From positions 558,001 through 622,000 of the forward strand of contig NZ_JACJQN010000001.1 of assembly GCF_014696675.1 (NCBI RefSeq): a stretch of 64,000 bases of DNA, written 5' to 3'. The position numbers and the translations under genes were made by a program. A model generated the notes under the pieces. The model saw only the letters and a list, made by a program, of their open reading frames with translations. It was not told where the DNA came from and made no database searches. Shown here in pieces: positions 56,277-64,000 of this stretch. Within the stretch, counting starts at the first letter, position 1. Each line of letters starts with the position of its first letter. Source of the stretch: Phormidium tenue FACHB-1052. GTDB taxonomy: Bacteria > Cyanobacteriota > Cyanobacteriia > Phormidesmidales > Phormidesmidaceae.

Positions 56277-56568
56277 AGTTAGAGCCAATGTTCCAAGATA
56301 CGGATCGTCCTTCGGTATTGATCTGCCTTAATGTAGAGTCGCGTCTATCCAAAGTAGGTGCAGAATGTTGTCAACATGGCCTCGCTCCTAGGCTGGAGAT
56401 GGTACAATTCAGCCAATTTCAGAGGCACATGTGGTGTGTGAATCTGTAGCGACGGGAATGGTTTTAACTTTCCTGAATCTCACTACGGCAATGCGATTTT
56501 AAGAGCGATTAATCATTGGCATTTAGCCGATGAGCCTGACTGTTAAAAATCTGAGGAGTGAACGAATC
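56277..56568. other. Intergenic region upstream of the beta-barrel-like gene
   Basis: 292 bp without a supported gene. AT-rich near 56460-56520. Probably contains the promoter for the following exported protein. Confidence 0.4.
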
Positions 56569-57393
56569 ATGGCGTATCTCAAGCAAGTTTCCCTGGCTCT
56601 AAGCTTGGCGGCTGTAGCCGGTATGGCAGCCCCGGCCTTGGCCCACAACCACTTGGCCGAGCTAGAGCTGGCCCAAAACACTTTAGCTGAAACAGTCGAA
56701 AGCTCTACTGAAGCAACCGCTGAGCCTGTTGTCGCTGACGAAGCCACCACCGCTGAAGTGCCCGCTGCATCTGAAGTGCCTGTTGTTGAGGCGATCGCCC
56801 CCGTGGAGCCCATGGAGTCTGACGCCAGCCTGCTAGCTCTACCCGAGGCTGCGTCGCTAACCGCTGACCAAAGCCTGTTCGAAACCGCCGATATTGAGTC
56901 GGCTCTGACGGCGGCCACCATTGAAACCACTCCCGCCGCTAGCGATTCTATTGACCTAGCCCAGAGCACCCGCGCCGCCTACGAAATCTCCCCCGCTTAC
57001 CTGGGCGTGGGCGGCAACATCGGCATCGGCAACCGCGACAACAGCGCGCTGTCTAGCTTTGGTTTCAACGTCATCAGCAAAATTTCCCTTGGGCCTCGCT
57101 TCTCGGTACGGCCTGGGGCTACCATTACCAACAGCCGGTCAAGCTTTACTATTCCAGTGACCTACAACTTCAGCACCTTGAGCTACAACGGGTTTCGTGC
57201 CCAGCCCTATGTTGGAGCCGGGGTCGAAATTCCGACCAGTGGCGATGTGGGCCTGCTGATCAATGCTGGGGCTGACGTACCCATCTCCCGCGACTTTACC
57301 TTTAACGCCGTAGGCAACTTCCGAGTCACCAGCGGCTTTGCTCTGGGTATCTCCCTGGGTGTTGGCTACAACTTCCCCTTCATCTTTGAATAG
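56569..57393 (+). CDS. Exported protein with C-terminal beta-barrel-like domain
   Basis: 274 residues from the ATG at 56569 (GAGGAG upstream). A signal peptide covers about 1-24, ending near APALAH. Residues about 25-150 are acidic, Ala/Glu/Thr/Val-rich and probably disordered (ESSTEATAEPVVADEA). The last 115 residues alternate polar and hydrophobic positions (PAYLGVGGNIGIGNRDNS, PRFSVRPGATITNSRSSF, FALGISLGVGYNFPFIFE), ending in aromatic Phe, as outer-membrane beta-barrels do. An outer-membrane or surface protein is inferred; no family is recognised. Confidence 0.72.
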   Translation: MAYLKQVSLALSLAAVAGMAAPALAHNHLAELELAQNTLAETVESSTEATAEPVVADEATTAEVPAASEVPVVEAIAPVEPMESDASLLALPEAASLTADQSLFETADIESALTAATIETTPAASDSIDLAQSTRAAYEISPAYLGVGGNIGIGNRDNSALSSFGFNVISKISLGPRFSVRPGATITNSRSSFTIPVTYNFSTLSYNGFRAQPYVGAGVEIPTSGDVGLLINAGADVPISRDFTFNAVGNFRVTSGFALGISLGVGYNFPFIFE

Positions 57394-57449
57394 ATTGAGG
57401 GATAAATTACCCGTCTGCCCATGCCTCTGAGGCAACGGTAGCCACTTAT

Positions 57450-57484
57450 AAGGGGATCGTGTTTAGGCTCGATCCCCTTTCTTA
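57450..57484. terminator. Hairpin terminator after the beta-barrel-like gene
   Basis: A perfect 10-bp stem, AAGGGGATCG (57450-57459) with CGATCCCCTT (57470-57479), with a 10-nt loop and a T-rich tail (TTCTT). It lies 57 bp after the stop codon. Confidence 0.75.
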
Positions 57485-57555
57485 TAAAGCTGCTGACCAG
57501 GGCTGAATCGCGCGACTGACCTGGGCATTCTGAAGGCACGATTCAGGGTGCGACG

Positions 57556-59028
57556 ATGGCAGAACAGTCCATGGCCTGGGCCAGCGTGCTCCAGGCATTT
57601 CAGCAAATTTGGGGCTACAGCGACTTTCGACCGCCCCAGGATGCGATCGTTAGAGCCTTACTCAATCGTCAAGATATTTTGGTCGTGCTGCCCACCGGCG
57701 GCGGAAAATCGGTGTGTTTTCAGCTACCGGCGCTGCTGCAATCGGGCCTAACGCTGGTGGTGTCGCCCCTAGTGGCGCTGATGGAAAACCAGGTGCAAGA
57801 GCTACACGACAAAGCCCTGCCCGCTGCCACCCTCCACAGTCAGCTGCCGCCGCCCGTCCGCCACCGCACCCTCAGGGTGTTAGAACGGCAAGAATTGCGG
57901 CTGCTCTACGTTTCGCCTGAGACCTTGCTCAGCCCGCCCGTTTGGGAGCGGCTTTGCCAACCAAAACTCCGACTCAACGGCCTCATCTTGGATGAGGCTC
58001 ACTGCCTCGTTCAGTGGGGAGAGACCTTTCGTCCTGCCTATCGCCGCCTGGGGACAGTGCGAAAAGCGCTGCTAGACTGCCGCCCGGCTGGCAGCACCTT
58101 ACCCATTGCGGCCTTTACTGCCACCGCTGACCCTGCGGCCCAAACCGTTCTGCATGAAGTGCTACAGCTTCAGTCGCCCCAGGTGGTGCGGCTTAACCCC
58201 CACCGTCCTAACTTAGATCTGCGGGTGAAGGCTGTGGTCAGCGAGGGCCAGCGTAAGGGCGTGTTGAAGCGCTACCTTGAGCAGCACCCTAACCAGGCGG
58301 GGTTAGTTTACGTGCGCACTCGCAAAGACAGCGAGGCGATCGCCCAGCAGTTGGGCGATCGCTATCGAGTCGCGCCCTACCACGCCGGGTTGAGCAGCCG
58401 CGATCGCCGCCAGATCGAGGCTGACTGGATGGCCGACAAGCTCCAGTTCGTGGTCTGCACTTCGGCCTTTGGCATGGGGATCAGCAAGTCCAATACCCGC
58501 TGGGTGGTGCATTACCAGGCCCCCTGCACCATTACTGAGTACGTGCAGGAGGTGGGGAGAGCCGGGCGCGATGGCAATGCCGCTGAGGCGCTGACTTTGG
58601 TAAGTGAGCCGACGGGCTGGCTGGAACCGGGCGATCGCCAGCGAGCCAAATTCTTTGAGGCCCAAACCCAGGCCCTACAGCAAAAGGCCCAGCGCCTGGT
58701 GAGCCAAATTCCGCCCGAGGGAGACGTACGCGACATTAGCCAGCAGTTTGAGCACGGAGCCATCTCCCTGTCGTGGCTGCACAGCGTCGGCCAGTTAGAG
58801 TGGGTGAGCCCGTTTCAATACCAGCTTAATGACCGGCCAGGACAACCGGCAAAATTGCAGGCGTCAGCCAGCCAGCAGATGCATCAGTTCCTCCACAGCC
58901 GTCACTGTCGCTGGCAGGCTCTGCTGGTAGCCTTTGGTTTTCGCAGCGAGGCGCAGCGCTTGGGGGGATGTGGTCACTGCGACAACTGTCATTCCCCGGC
59001 CAAAGCTCGTCGGCCTGCCGCGAACTAA
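57556..59028 (+). CDS. recQ: ATP-dependent DNA helicase of the RecQ family
   Basis: 490-residue superfamily II helicase that unwinds DNA 3'-to-5' during recombination and repair. Motif I is LPTGGGKSVCFQ, motif II LDEAHCLVQWG, motif III AFTATADP, motif V FGMGISKSNTRWVVHY, and motif VI QEVGRAGRDG. The zinc-type Cys cluster lies at the very C-terminus (GGCGHCDNCHS), and the HRDC domain of longer RecQ proteins is absent. In RecQ the usual motif II is DEAHC(I/V)SxWG; here LVQWG, a small deviation. The gene is monocistronic. Confidence 0.92.
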   Translation: MAEQSMAWASVLQAFQQIWGYSDFRPPQDAIVRALLNRQDILVVLPTGGGKSVCFQLPALLQSGLTLVVSPLVALMENQVQELHDKALPAATLHSQLPPPVRHRTLRVLERQELRLLYVSPETLLSPPVWERLCQPKLRLNGLILDEAHCLVQWGETFRPAYRRLGTVRKALLDCRPAGSTLPIAAFTATADPAAQTVLHEVLQLQSPQVVRLNPHRPNLDLRVKAVVSEGQRKGVLKRYLEQHPNQAGLVYVRTRKDSEAIAQQLGDRYRVAPYHAGLSSRDRRQIEADWMADKLQFVVCTSAFGMGISKSNTRWVVHYQAPCTITEYVQEVGRAGRDGNAAEALTLVSEPTGWLEPGDRQRAKFFEAQTQALQQKAQRLVSQIPPEGDVRDISQQFEHGAISLSWLHSVGQLEWVSPFQYQLNDRPGQPAKLQASASQQMHQFLHSRHCRWQALLVAFGFRSEAQRLGGCGHCDNCHSPAKARRPAAN

Positions 59029-59227
59029 TTGTGAATTTCCACCGTCTTTAGGCCATGCACAAACTGATACCTGCCTGCGATCGCGATCGGCAAGATCAGC
59101 AATTTGAGAGTTAACACCCCAGATTTTTCTATAGTTTTTGTTACCGTTAGGTATCAGATTTTCAAGTTTTGCGTTTGATTATTTCAGATAACTCCCGTAG
59201 CATGGCGAGGATACCCACACGGTCTCT

Positions 59228-60850
59228 ATGAACATTCTTTTGGTTTATCCCCGCTTTCCTCAAAGCTTTTGGTCGTTTGACAAAACGCTAGAGCTAGTTG
59301 GGCTGAAGGCGCAACTGCCCCCCTTAGGACTAGTGACCGTAGCGGCAATTTTGCCCCAAACTTGGGACTACAAGCTGGTAGACCGCAACGTGCGGGAAGT
59401 GCATGAAGACGAGTGGCGCTGGGCCGACATTGTCATCATCTCGGCGATGATCGTCCACCGCGTAGACTTTTTAGACGCCGTACAGACCGCTAAGCGCTAC
59501 GGCAAGCTAGTGGCGGTGGGTGGCCCCTACCCCACCGCTATCCCCCAAGAATCTGAAGCCGCTGGGGCCGACTTTTTAATTTTGGACGAAGGGGAAATCA
59601 CCCTGCCCATGTTTGTTGAGGCAGTGGAACGGGGCGACCAGCGCGGCACTTTCCGCTCCGGCGGTGAAAAGCCCGATGTCACCGGCACCCCCGTGCCCCG
59701 CTACGACCTGCTCGAGATGGATGCCTACGCCGAGATGTCGGTGCAGTTCTCGCGCGGCTGCCCCTTCCAGTGCGAATTTTGCGACATCATTGTGCTCTAC
59801 GGTCGCAAGCCCCGCACCAAAGCCCCCGAGCAGCTACTGGCCGAGCTGCAATGCCTCTACGACCTGGGCTGGCGGCGCAGCATCTTCATGGTCGATGACA
59901 ACTTCATCGGCAACAAGCGCAACGTCAAACTCCTACTCAAGGCCATGAAACCCTGGATGGAGGAGCACGGTTATCCCTTCTCCTTTGCCACTGAGGCCTC
60001 TGTGGATCTGGCTCAAGATCCAGAGCTGATGCAGATGATGGTCGACTGCAACTTCGGCACCGTCTTTTTGGGCATCGAAACCCCCGACGACGACAGCCTC
60101 AACATGACCAAAAAATTCCAGAACATGCGCGACCCCCTTTCGGAGTCGGTGATCTCCATTGCCCAAGCGGGGCTGCGGGTGATGGCCGGGCTGATCGTCG
60201 GCTTCGACGGCGAAAAATCTGGGGCCGGTCGGCGCATCTACGAATTTGTGGAGCAGACCGCCATTCCCACCGCGCTGGTGAGCATGCTGCAAGCCTTGCC
60301 CGACACGGCCCTGTCTCACCGTTTAGAGAAAGAAGGCCGCCTGCTGAGCAAAAGCGCCGACATCAACCAGACCACCCTGATGAACTTTGTGCCCACCCGG
60401 CCCATCGAAGAAATCACCGAAGAGTACATCCAGGTGTTTTGGGATCTCTACGACCCGCTGACGGTGCTCAACCGCACGTTTCGCCACTTCTTGATGCTGG
60501 GCGAGGCCCAAAAGCGCAACTACAAAAACCGCACCGTCTCCGCTGGCGCTCCCGACATCAACTGGGTCACCATTCGCGCCTTTTTGATTGTGGTGTGGCG
60601 GCAGGGCGTGCTGCGCAAGACCCGTCTGCGATTTTGGATCAACCTGGCCATCATGCTATGGCGCTATCCAGCGGTAGCTGCCAACTACATATCGGTGTGT
60701 GCCCAGGCTGAGCACTTCATCGACTTCCGCCAGCTTGTGCGGCAGAACATTGAGGAACAGCTGGCGGCTTACCTAGAAGCTAAGCAACTCACCGATCAGA
60801 CAGCGGCAGCCGCCGCATCGGTTGAATCTGTTGCTGTGCCTGTCAGCTAG
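59228..60850 (+). CDS. B12-binding-domain radical SAM protein
   Basis: 540-residue protein. The N-terminal domain (about 1-145) has the cobalamin-binding Rossmann-like fold (NILLVYPRFPQSFWSFDKTL, AVGGPYPTA). The radical SAM core has the cluster motif CX3CX2C, Cys178, Cys182 and Cys185 (RGCPFQCEFCD), then VDDNFIGNKRNV. The C-terminal third belongs to the DUF4070-type region common in this group. It uses SAM and cobalamin for a methylation or rearrangement. Related enzymes include the hopanoid C-2 methylase HpnP, but the sequence alone does not settle the substrate. A terminator follows at 60889-60923. Confidence 0.87.
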   Translation: MNILLVYPRFPQSFWSFDKTLELVGLKAQLPPLGLVTVAAILPQTWDYKLVDRNVREVHEDEWRWADIVIISAMIVHRVDFLDAVQTAKRYGKLVAVGGPYPTAIPQESEAAGADFLILDEGEITLPMFVEAVERGDQRGTFRSGGEKPDVTGTPVPRYDLLEMDAYAEMSVQFSRGCPFQCEFCDIIVLYGRKPRTKAPEQLLAELQCLYDLGWRRSIFMVDDNFIGNKRNVKLLLKAMKPWMEEHGYPFSFATEASVDLAQDPELMQMMVDCNFGTVFLGIETPDDDSLNMTKKFQNMRDPLSESVISIAQAGLRVMAGLIVGFDGEKSGAGRRIYEFVEQTAIPTALVSMLQALPDTALSHRLEKEGRLLSKSADINQTTLMNFVPTRPIEEITEEYIQVFWDLYDPLTVLNRTFRHFLMLGEAQKRNYKNRTVSAGAPDINWVTIRAFLIVVWRQGVLRKTRLRFWINLAIMLWRYPAVAANYISVCAQAEHFIDFRQLVRQNIEEQLAAYLEAKQLTDQTAAAAASVESVAVPVS

Positions 60851-60888
60851 ATTTAGCCCTAGTGCCACGTAAGGAAAATTCATTGCAA

Positions 60889-60923
60889 ATGGCCGAGGGG
60901 TTTTAGCCTCTCGGCCATTTTTT
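60889..60923 (+). terminator. Terminator downstream of the radical SAM gene
   Basis: A 12-bp stem with one G-T pair, ATGGCCGAGGGG (60889-60900) with CCTCTCGGCCAT (60907-60918), a 6-nt loop, and a run of T ending at 60923. The 49-residue gene on the opposite strand ends 50 bp further on. Confidence 0.85.
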
Positions 60924-60973
60924 GGCACGGGTTAAGGGGTAGTCACAACCTCTGTCTAAAAATGGAAAAGACG

Positions 60974-61123
60974 CTACTGATGGATTGGCCCTAATGATGC
61001 CGCATCCATCAGGCACGATCGCCGCCACTGTTGATAGGCCCGTTGATAGTCAGCCCAGGCTTTCAGCTCGCCATCGGGGCCTTCGTAGCGGTGCTTAAAC
61101 TGCTCCCAGCAAACTTTTTCCAT
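60974..61123 (-). CDS. Small basic protein (49 residues)
   Basis: A 49-codon frame from an ATG at 61123, with AGGAG 7 nt upstream. The sequence is rich in aromatic and charged residues (VCWEQFKHRYEGP, DGELKAWADYQRAYQQWRRS) and helical in character. Its own ribosome site and its isolation between a terminator and the nrdJ gene support it as a real small gene. No family is recognised. Confidence 0.6.
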   Translation of the reverse strand: MEKVCWEQFKHRYEGPDGELKAWADYQRAYQQWRRSCLMDAASLGPIHQ

Positions 61124-61486
61124 GGGGCCGCTCCTAATCAGAAAGGGCTGATTTAGAAAGTTTTGGATCCTAATTTGATGATGACAGAAACCTTAGAGCT
61201 GGGGTTGACCTTGCAACACAACTTGAACTTCTGAGCAGTACAACTTAGAGACTCTAAATTGAGAATCAGACTTTGTGAAGCAAGGAATTTCTAGATTTAG
61301 CGCTATGTCTACAGAATGTTGATTGCTAGACACTACATCTGAAGATAATCAGTTATGATGAACGACCATTGGGGCAATCTACTCGGCCCAGGCGAGAATC
61401 TGCCGATGCATGCGGGTTTCTACCTCTGGGTTTGGGCAACGCGCCGATCTACGTATGTACTCTCTTGCTAGCAAAAGGCTGATCCC
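61124..61486. other. Upstream region of the ribonucleotide reductase gene
   Basis: 363 bp, AT-rich between about 61200 and 61370. Class II reductase genes are sometimes preceded by cobalamin riboswitches; I looked for the conserved B12-box and GAATCCC-like elements and did not find them. No RNA gene was recognised. Confidence 0.4.
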
Positions 61487-64000
61487 ATGGTTCAAGAACT
61501 TCCCCGTACCCGGTCACAGGGGCCATTCCCTGAGGCAGCTCCGGCGGCGTTTCCTGTGTTTTATCGCACCTACAGCCGTCGGGGCGAGGTGGTAGAGGGG
61601 CAGCGCGAAACCTGGGATCAGGTGTGCGATCGCACCCTAGCGGGCCTGATTGAACTCGGCAACCTCACAGACGAAGAAGCCGCCCTACTCAACCGCATGC
61701 AGCGCCAAGTCAAGGCACTACCTTCTGGCCGCTGGCTGTGGGTGGGCGGCACCGACTGGAGCAAGCAGCCCGAGAACTTTTCTGGAGCCTACAACTGCAC
61801 CAGCACCGACGTGGTTGACTGGCGCGCCTTCGGCCTGATGATGGATCTGGCCATGATGGGCTGCGGCACCGGGGCAATTCTCGAACCCAAGTACATCAAT
61901 CAAATCCCTGTCATTCGCAACCGCCTAATCGTCACCATGGCGGGCGACATCGGCGAAACTCCCGTGGCCGATCGCCGTGAAGTTACCGACGTTGCGATCG
62001 AGGGCAACCAGGTGGCTATTCGCGTCGGCGACAGCCGCCAGGGCTGGGTGAAGTCCTACGAAACGCTGCTTGAGCTGTCTACCGATGAGCGCTTCACTGG
62101 GGAAGTCCAGGTCACCATCGACCTGCGCGACGTGCGCCCCGCAGGCGAAAAGCTCAAAGGCTTTGGCGGCGTGGCCAACCCCGTGCGCCTATCCCTGCTC
62201 TACGATCGCTGCGCCAGCATTCTCAACAAAGCTCTGGGTCGCCAGCTCAGCTCGGTCGAGTGCTGCCTGCTGATCGACGAAGCTGCCGCCTGCGTGGTAG
62301 CGGGCAACATTCGCCGCAGCGCGGGCATGCGCCAGTTTGACAGCAACGATGAATTGGCCGCCAGCGCCAAAGACAACCTCTGGCAGCAAGACGCCGAGGG
62401 CAACTGGCGCATCGACCCCGAGCGCGACGTGCTGCGCATGGCCAACCACACCCGCGTCTTCCACACTAAGCCCAGCCTGCAAGACTGCATCGATTCGGTC
62501 CGCAAGCAGTTTTATTCGGGCGAAGGCGCAATCCAGTGGGCGGGGGAAGCGAAAAAGCGAGCGGGCGGAGACGATCGCTACGGCTTGAATCCGTGCGTCA
62601 CGGCTGACACCTGGGTACATACTGGCGATGGGCCACGGCAGGTAAAAGACTTAATAGGTCAACAGCACAGCACTTACGTCAACGGAGAGCTATTTAGCAC
62701 TACCCCTGAAGGCTTTTTCTACTCGGGAACCAAGTCAGTCCTGAAGCTCGTGACCCAGGAAGGTCAGACCCTGCGACTAACCGGCAACCATCGCGTGCTG
62801 AAGGTGACAGCCCAAACTCAAAAAGCTCAGTATACGGAATGGGTCGCTGCGGACACCCTTCAGCCTGGCGATCGCGTCATGTTGCACAACCATCGGGACT
62901 TGCAGCCATGGGACGGCCCAGGTAATGCTGAATCTGGTTGGCTGTTGGGAAACCTAGTGGGCGATGGCAGCTTGGCCGAAACCCAGTGGAATGACGCGGC
63001 GCTCCTTAGATTCTGGGGCGATTCCCAGGAGGAAATGAGTGAGCATGCGATCGCTCTATTGACCACTAACGTCGGCTATGAGCGTCGAACAGCCTCGGCG
63101 CACTACCACACCCAACTTAAGCATCGAGTGGTTAACTCTGCTGGCCTGGCTAGATTAGCAGCTAAATTTGGCATTGCCCCACGACAAAAAGCCGTTACAA
63201 CTGCGATTGAACAGGGTAGTTATGAGTTCTACCGGGGCTTTTTGCGAGGCCTTTTTGACGCCGACGGTAGTGTTCAGGGGCATCAGACCAAAGGTGTCAG
63301 CGTTCGCCTGGCCCAAAGTAACCTGACTAACCTAGAAGCCGTGCAACGGATGCTAGGTCGCCTGGGCATTGTAGCGACGATTGACCAAGAGCGACGGCCC
63401 GAGGGCCATCGGCTGCTGCCCGATACCAATCGTGAGCCCGCCTCCTACTTCTGCCAATCCCAGCATGAGTTAGTGATTGCCAATGATAACCTGCAAGTCT
63501 TTGAGAGCCTAGTTGGTTTTCGGGAACCATTCAAATCTGCCAGGCTAACCGACTTACTTGCCAACTACAAACGCCGCCCCAACCGGGAACGGTTCACGGC
63601 GACTGTAGCTACCATCGTGCCCGATGGCGTAGAAGCGGTTTACGACTGCACCGTACCGGGGCCAAATCGATTTGATGCCAATGGCTTTGTCGCTCACAAC
63701 TGTGGTGAGATCCTGGGGGCCAACTTCCACTGCAATCTGGCGGAAGTACACCTCAACCAGCTCGATCCGACGAACTTAAAGGATCAGGAAGACGCCTTCA
63801 CCGCAGCGGCCCTGTCTGTAGCGGTGCTGCTCAACCACCAGTTCAACGAGCCCCGCTACCAGAAGTCGCGCCTGGAAGACCCGATCGTCGGTGTCTCCTT
63901 CACCGGTCTGTTTGACTTCTTCGTAATTGCCTTTGGGGTCGAGTGGCTGCGCTGGTGGGAAGCCGGTCGCCCCAACACCATGCAGGGGCTTGACTTCAAA
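61487..64000 (+). CDS. nrdJ: Class II (adenosylcobalamin-dependent) ribonucleotide reductase with intein, 3' end outside window
   Basis: Converts ribonucleotides to deoxyribonucleotides using B12 radical chemistry; the oxygen-independent class common in cyanobacteria. Starts at the ATG at 61487 and is still open at the window edge (838 codons seen). The N-terminal part shows ENFSGAYNCTSTDV with the redox Cys, MMGCGTGAILEPKY, and GNIRRSAGMRQFDSND. At 62594 the frame enters an intein, which ends at 63700; the extein resumes with the catalytic-site segment CGEILGANFHCNLAEV. Joining NP with CGEI restores the highly conserved NPCGEI motif, proof that the insertion sits in the active site. Confidence 0.95.
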   Translation, partial: MVQELPRTRSQGPFPEAAPAAFPVFYRTYSRRGEVVEGQRETWDQVCDRTLAGLIELGNLTDEEAALLNRMQRQVKALPSGRWLWVGGTDWSKQPENFSGAYNCTSTDVVDWRAFGLMMDLAMMGCGTGAILEPKYINQIPVIRNRLIVTMAGDIGETPVADRREVTDVAIEGNQVAIRVGDSRQGWVKSYETLLELSTDERFTGEVQVTIDLRDVRPAGEKLKGFGGVANPVRLSLLYDRCASILNKALGRQLSSVECCLLIDEAAACVVAGNIRRSAGMRQFDSNDELAASAKDNLWQQDAEGNWRIDPERDVLRMANHTRVFHTKPSLQDCIDSVRKQFYSGEGAIQWAGEAKKRAGGDDRYGLNPCVTADTWVHTGDGPRQVKDLIGQQHSTYVNGELFSTTPEGFFYSGTKSVLKLVTQEGQTLRLTGNHRVLKVTAQTQKAQYTEWVAADTLQPGDRVMLHNHRDLQPWDGPGNAESGWLLGNLVGDGSLAETQWNDAALLRFWGDSQEEMSEHAIALLTTNVGYERRTASAHYHTQLKHRVVNSAGLARLAAKFGIAPRQKAVTTAIEQGSYEFYRGFLRGLFDADGSVQGHQTKGVSVRLAQSNLTNLEAVQRMLGRLGIVATIDQERRPEGHRLLPDTNREPASYFCQSQHELVIANDNLQVFESLVGFREPFKSARLTDLLANYKRRPNRERFTATVATIVPDGVEAVYDCTVPGPNRFDANGFVAHNCGEILGANFHCNLAEVHLNQLDPTNLKDQEDAFTAAALSVAVLLNHQFNEPRYQKSRLEDPIVGVSFTGLFDFFVIAFGVEWLRWWEAGRPNTMQGLDFK
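62594..63700 (+). mobile_element. Intein with LAGLIDADG homing endonuclease inside nrdJ
   Basis: 369-residue insert starting at Cys1 (62594-62596, CVTADTWVHTGDG) and ending with Val-Ala-His-Asn (Asn369 at 63698-63700), followed by the nucleophilic Cys+1 of the extein (TGT 63701). Block B is seen in LTGNHRVLKVT, block F/G in VYDCTVPGPNRF and FVAHN. Between them are two LAGLIDADG-type motifs, LLGNLVGDGSL and FLRGLFDADGSV, which define a DOD homing endonuclease. All splicing residues are intact, so self-splicing and homing are both plausible. Confidence 0.94.

Noticed and set aside
59228-60850. Assignment of the radical SAM gene as hpnP (hopanoid methylase).
   Set aside because: The architecture fits, but other B12 radical SAM proteins share it and no hopanoid genes are in the window; the symbol is left empty.
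61124-61486. Possible cobalamin riboswitch before the B12-dependent reductase.
   Set aside because: No B12-box or other conserved elements of the cobalamin riboswitch were recognised by eye; a covariance-model search would be decisive.

Overview
The window looks like chromosomal DNA of a cyanobacterium, most likely a filamentous Leptolyngbya/Nodosilinea-type organism (the genus is an inference). The evidence is a photosystem II extrinsic cytochrome (psbV) next to plastocyanin (petE), a cyanobacterial pilMNOQ operon, an HpsL-like hormogonium polysaccharide protein, a CyaB-type GAF adenylate cyclase, and many HIP1 octamers (GCGATCGC). Base composition is GC-rich throughout except for AT-richer patches near 21.2-21.7 kb and 37.7-38.6 kb.

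0-11.4 kb: a polyamine ABC transporter pair (potA, and a potD-like gene cut by the left edge), a proline-rich lipoprotein, the type IV pilus operon pilM-pilN-pilO-pilQ, purT, and a lone sugar-type solute-binding lipoprotein followed by a hairpin-rich repeat. 11.4-25.4 kb: a small conserved protein, an HpsL-like membrane protein, an exported metallo-beta-lactamase-fold hydrolase, an MNT/HEPN pair, a sensor kinase followed by a GNAT remnant, a GH57/DUF3536 glycosidase, a BrnT/BrnA toxin-antitoxin pair with a convergent orphan antitoxin, a DHFR-like reductase, ribBA and argC.

25.5-34.1 kb: two hybrid histidine kinases in tandem. The upstream one has 2246 residues and carries twelve consecutive 92-residue HAMP-type units, then GAF, coiled coil, kinase and three receiver domains. 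It is the most unusual object in the window. 34.1-43.7 kb: small hypotheticals, a metallophosphatase, a DUF1400 protein, a GIY-YIG protein, a STAND-type NTPase overlapping a TPR protein, and an MFS transporter downstream of a GntR/UTRA regulator.

43.7-64 kb: a fatty acid desaturase translationally coupled to a MetX-like alpha/beta hydrolase and divergent from the GntR gene, two GNATs, a homocysteine S-methyltransferase-like enzyme, an OsmC protein, petE, psbV, accD, cyaB, a dienelactone hydrolase, a class A beta-lactamase-like protein, an exported beta-barrel-like protein, recQ, a B12-binding radical SAM protein, a 49-residue small protein, and a class II (B12-dependent) ribonucleotide reductase. 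The reductase runs off the right edge and is interrupted by a 369-residue intein with LAGLIDADG motifs.

No rRNA, tRNA, CRISPR array or complete insertion sequence was recognised by eye. Several independent hairpin terminators were found. All family calls come from reading motifs, not from database searches.
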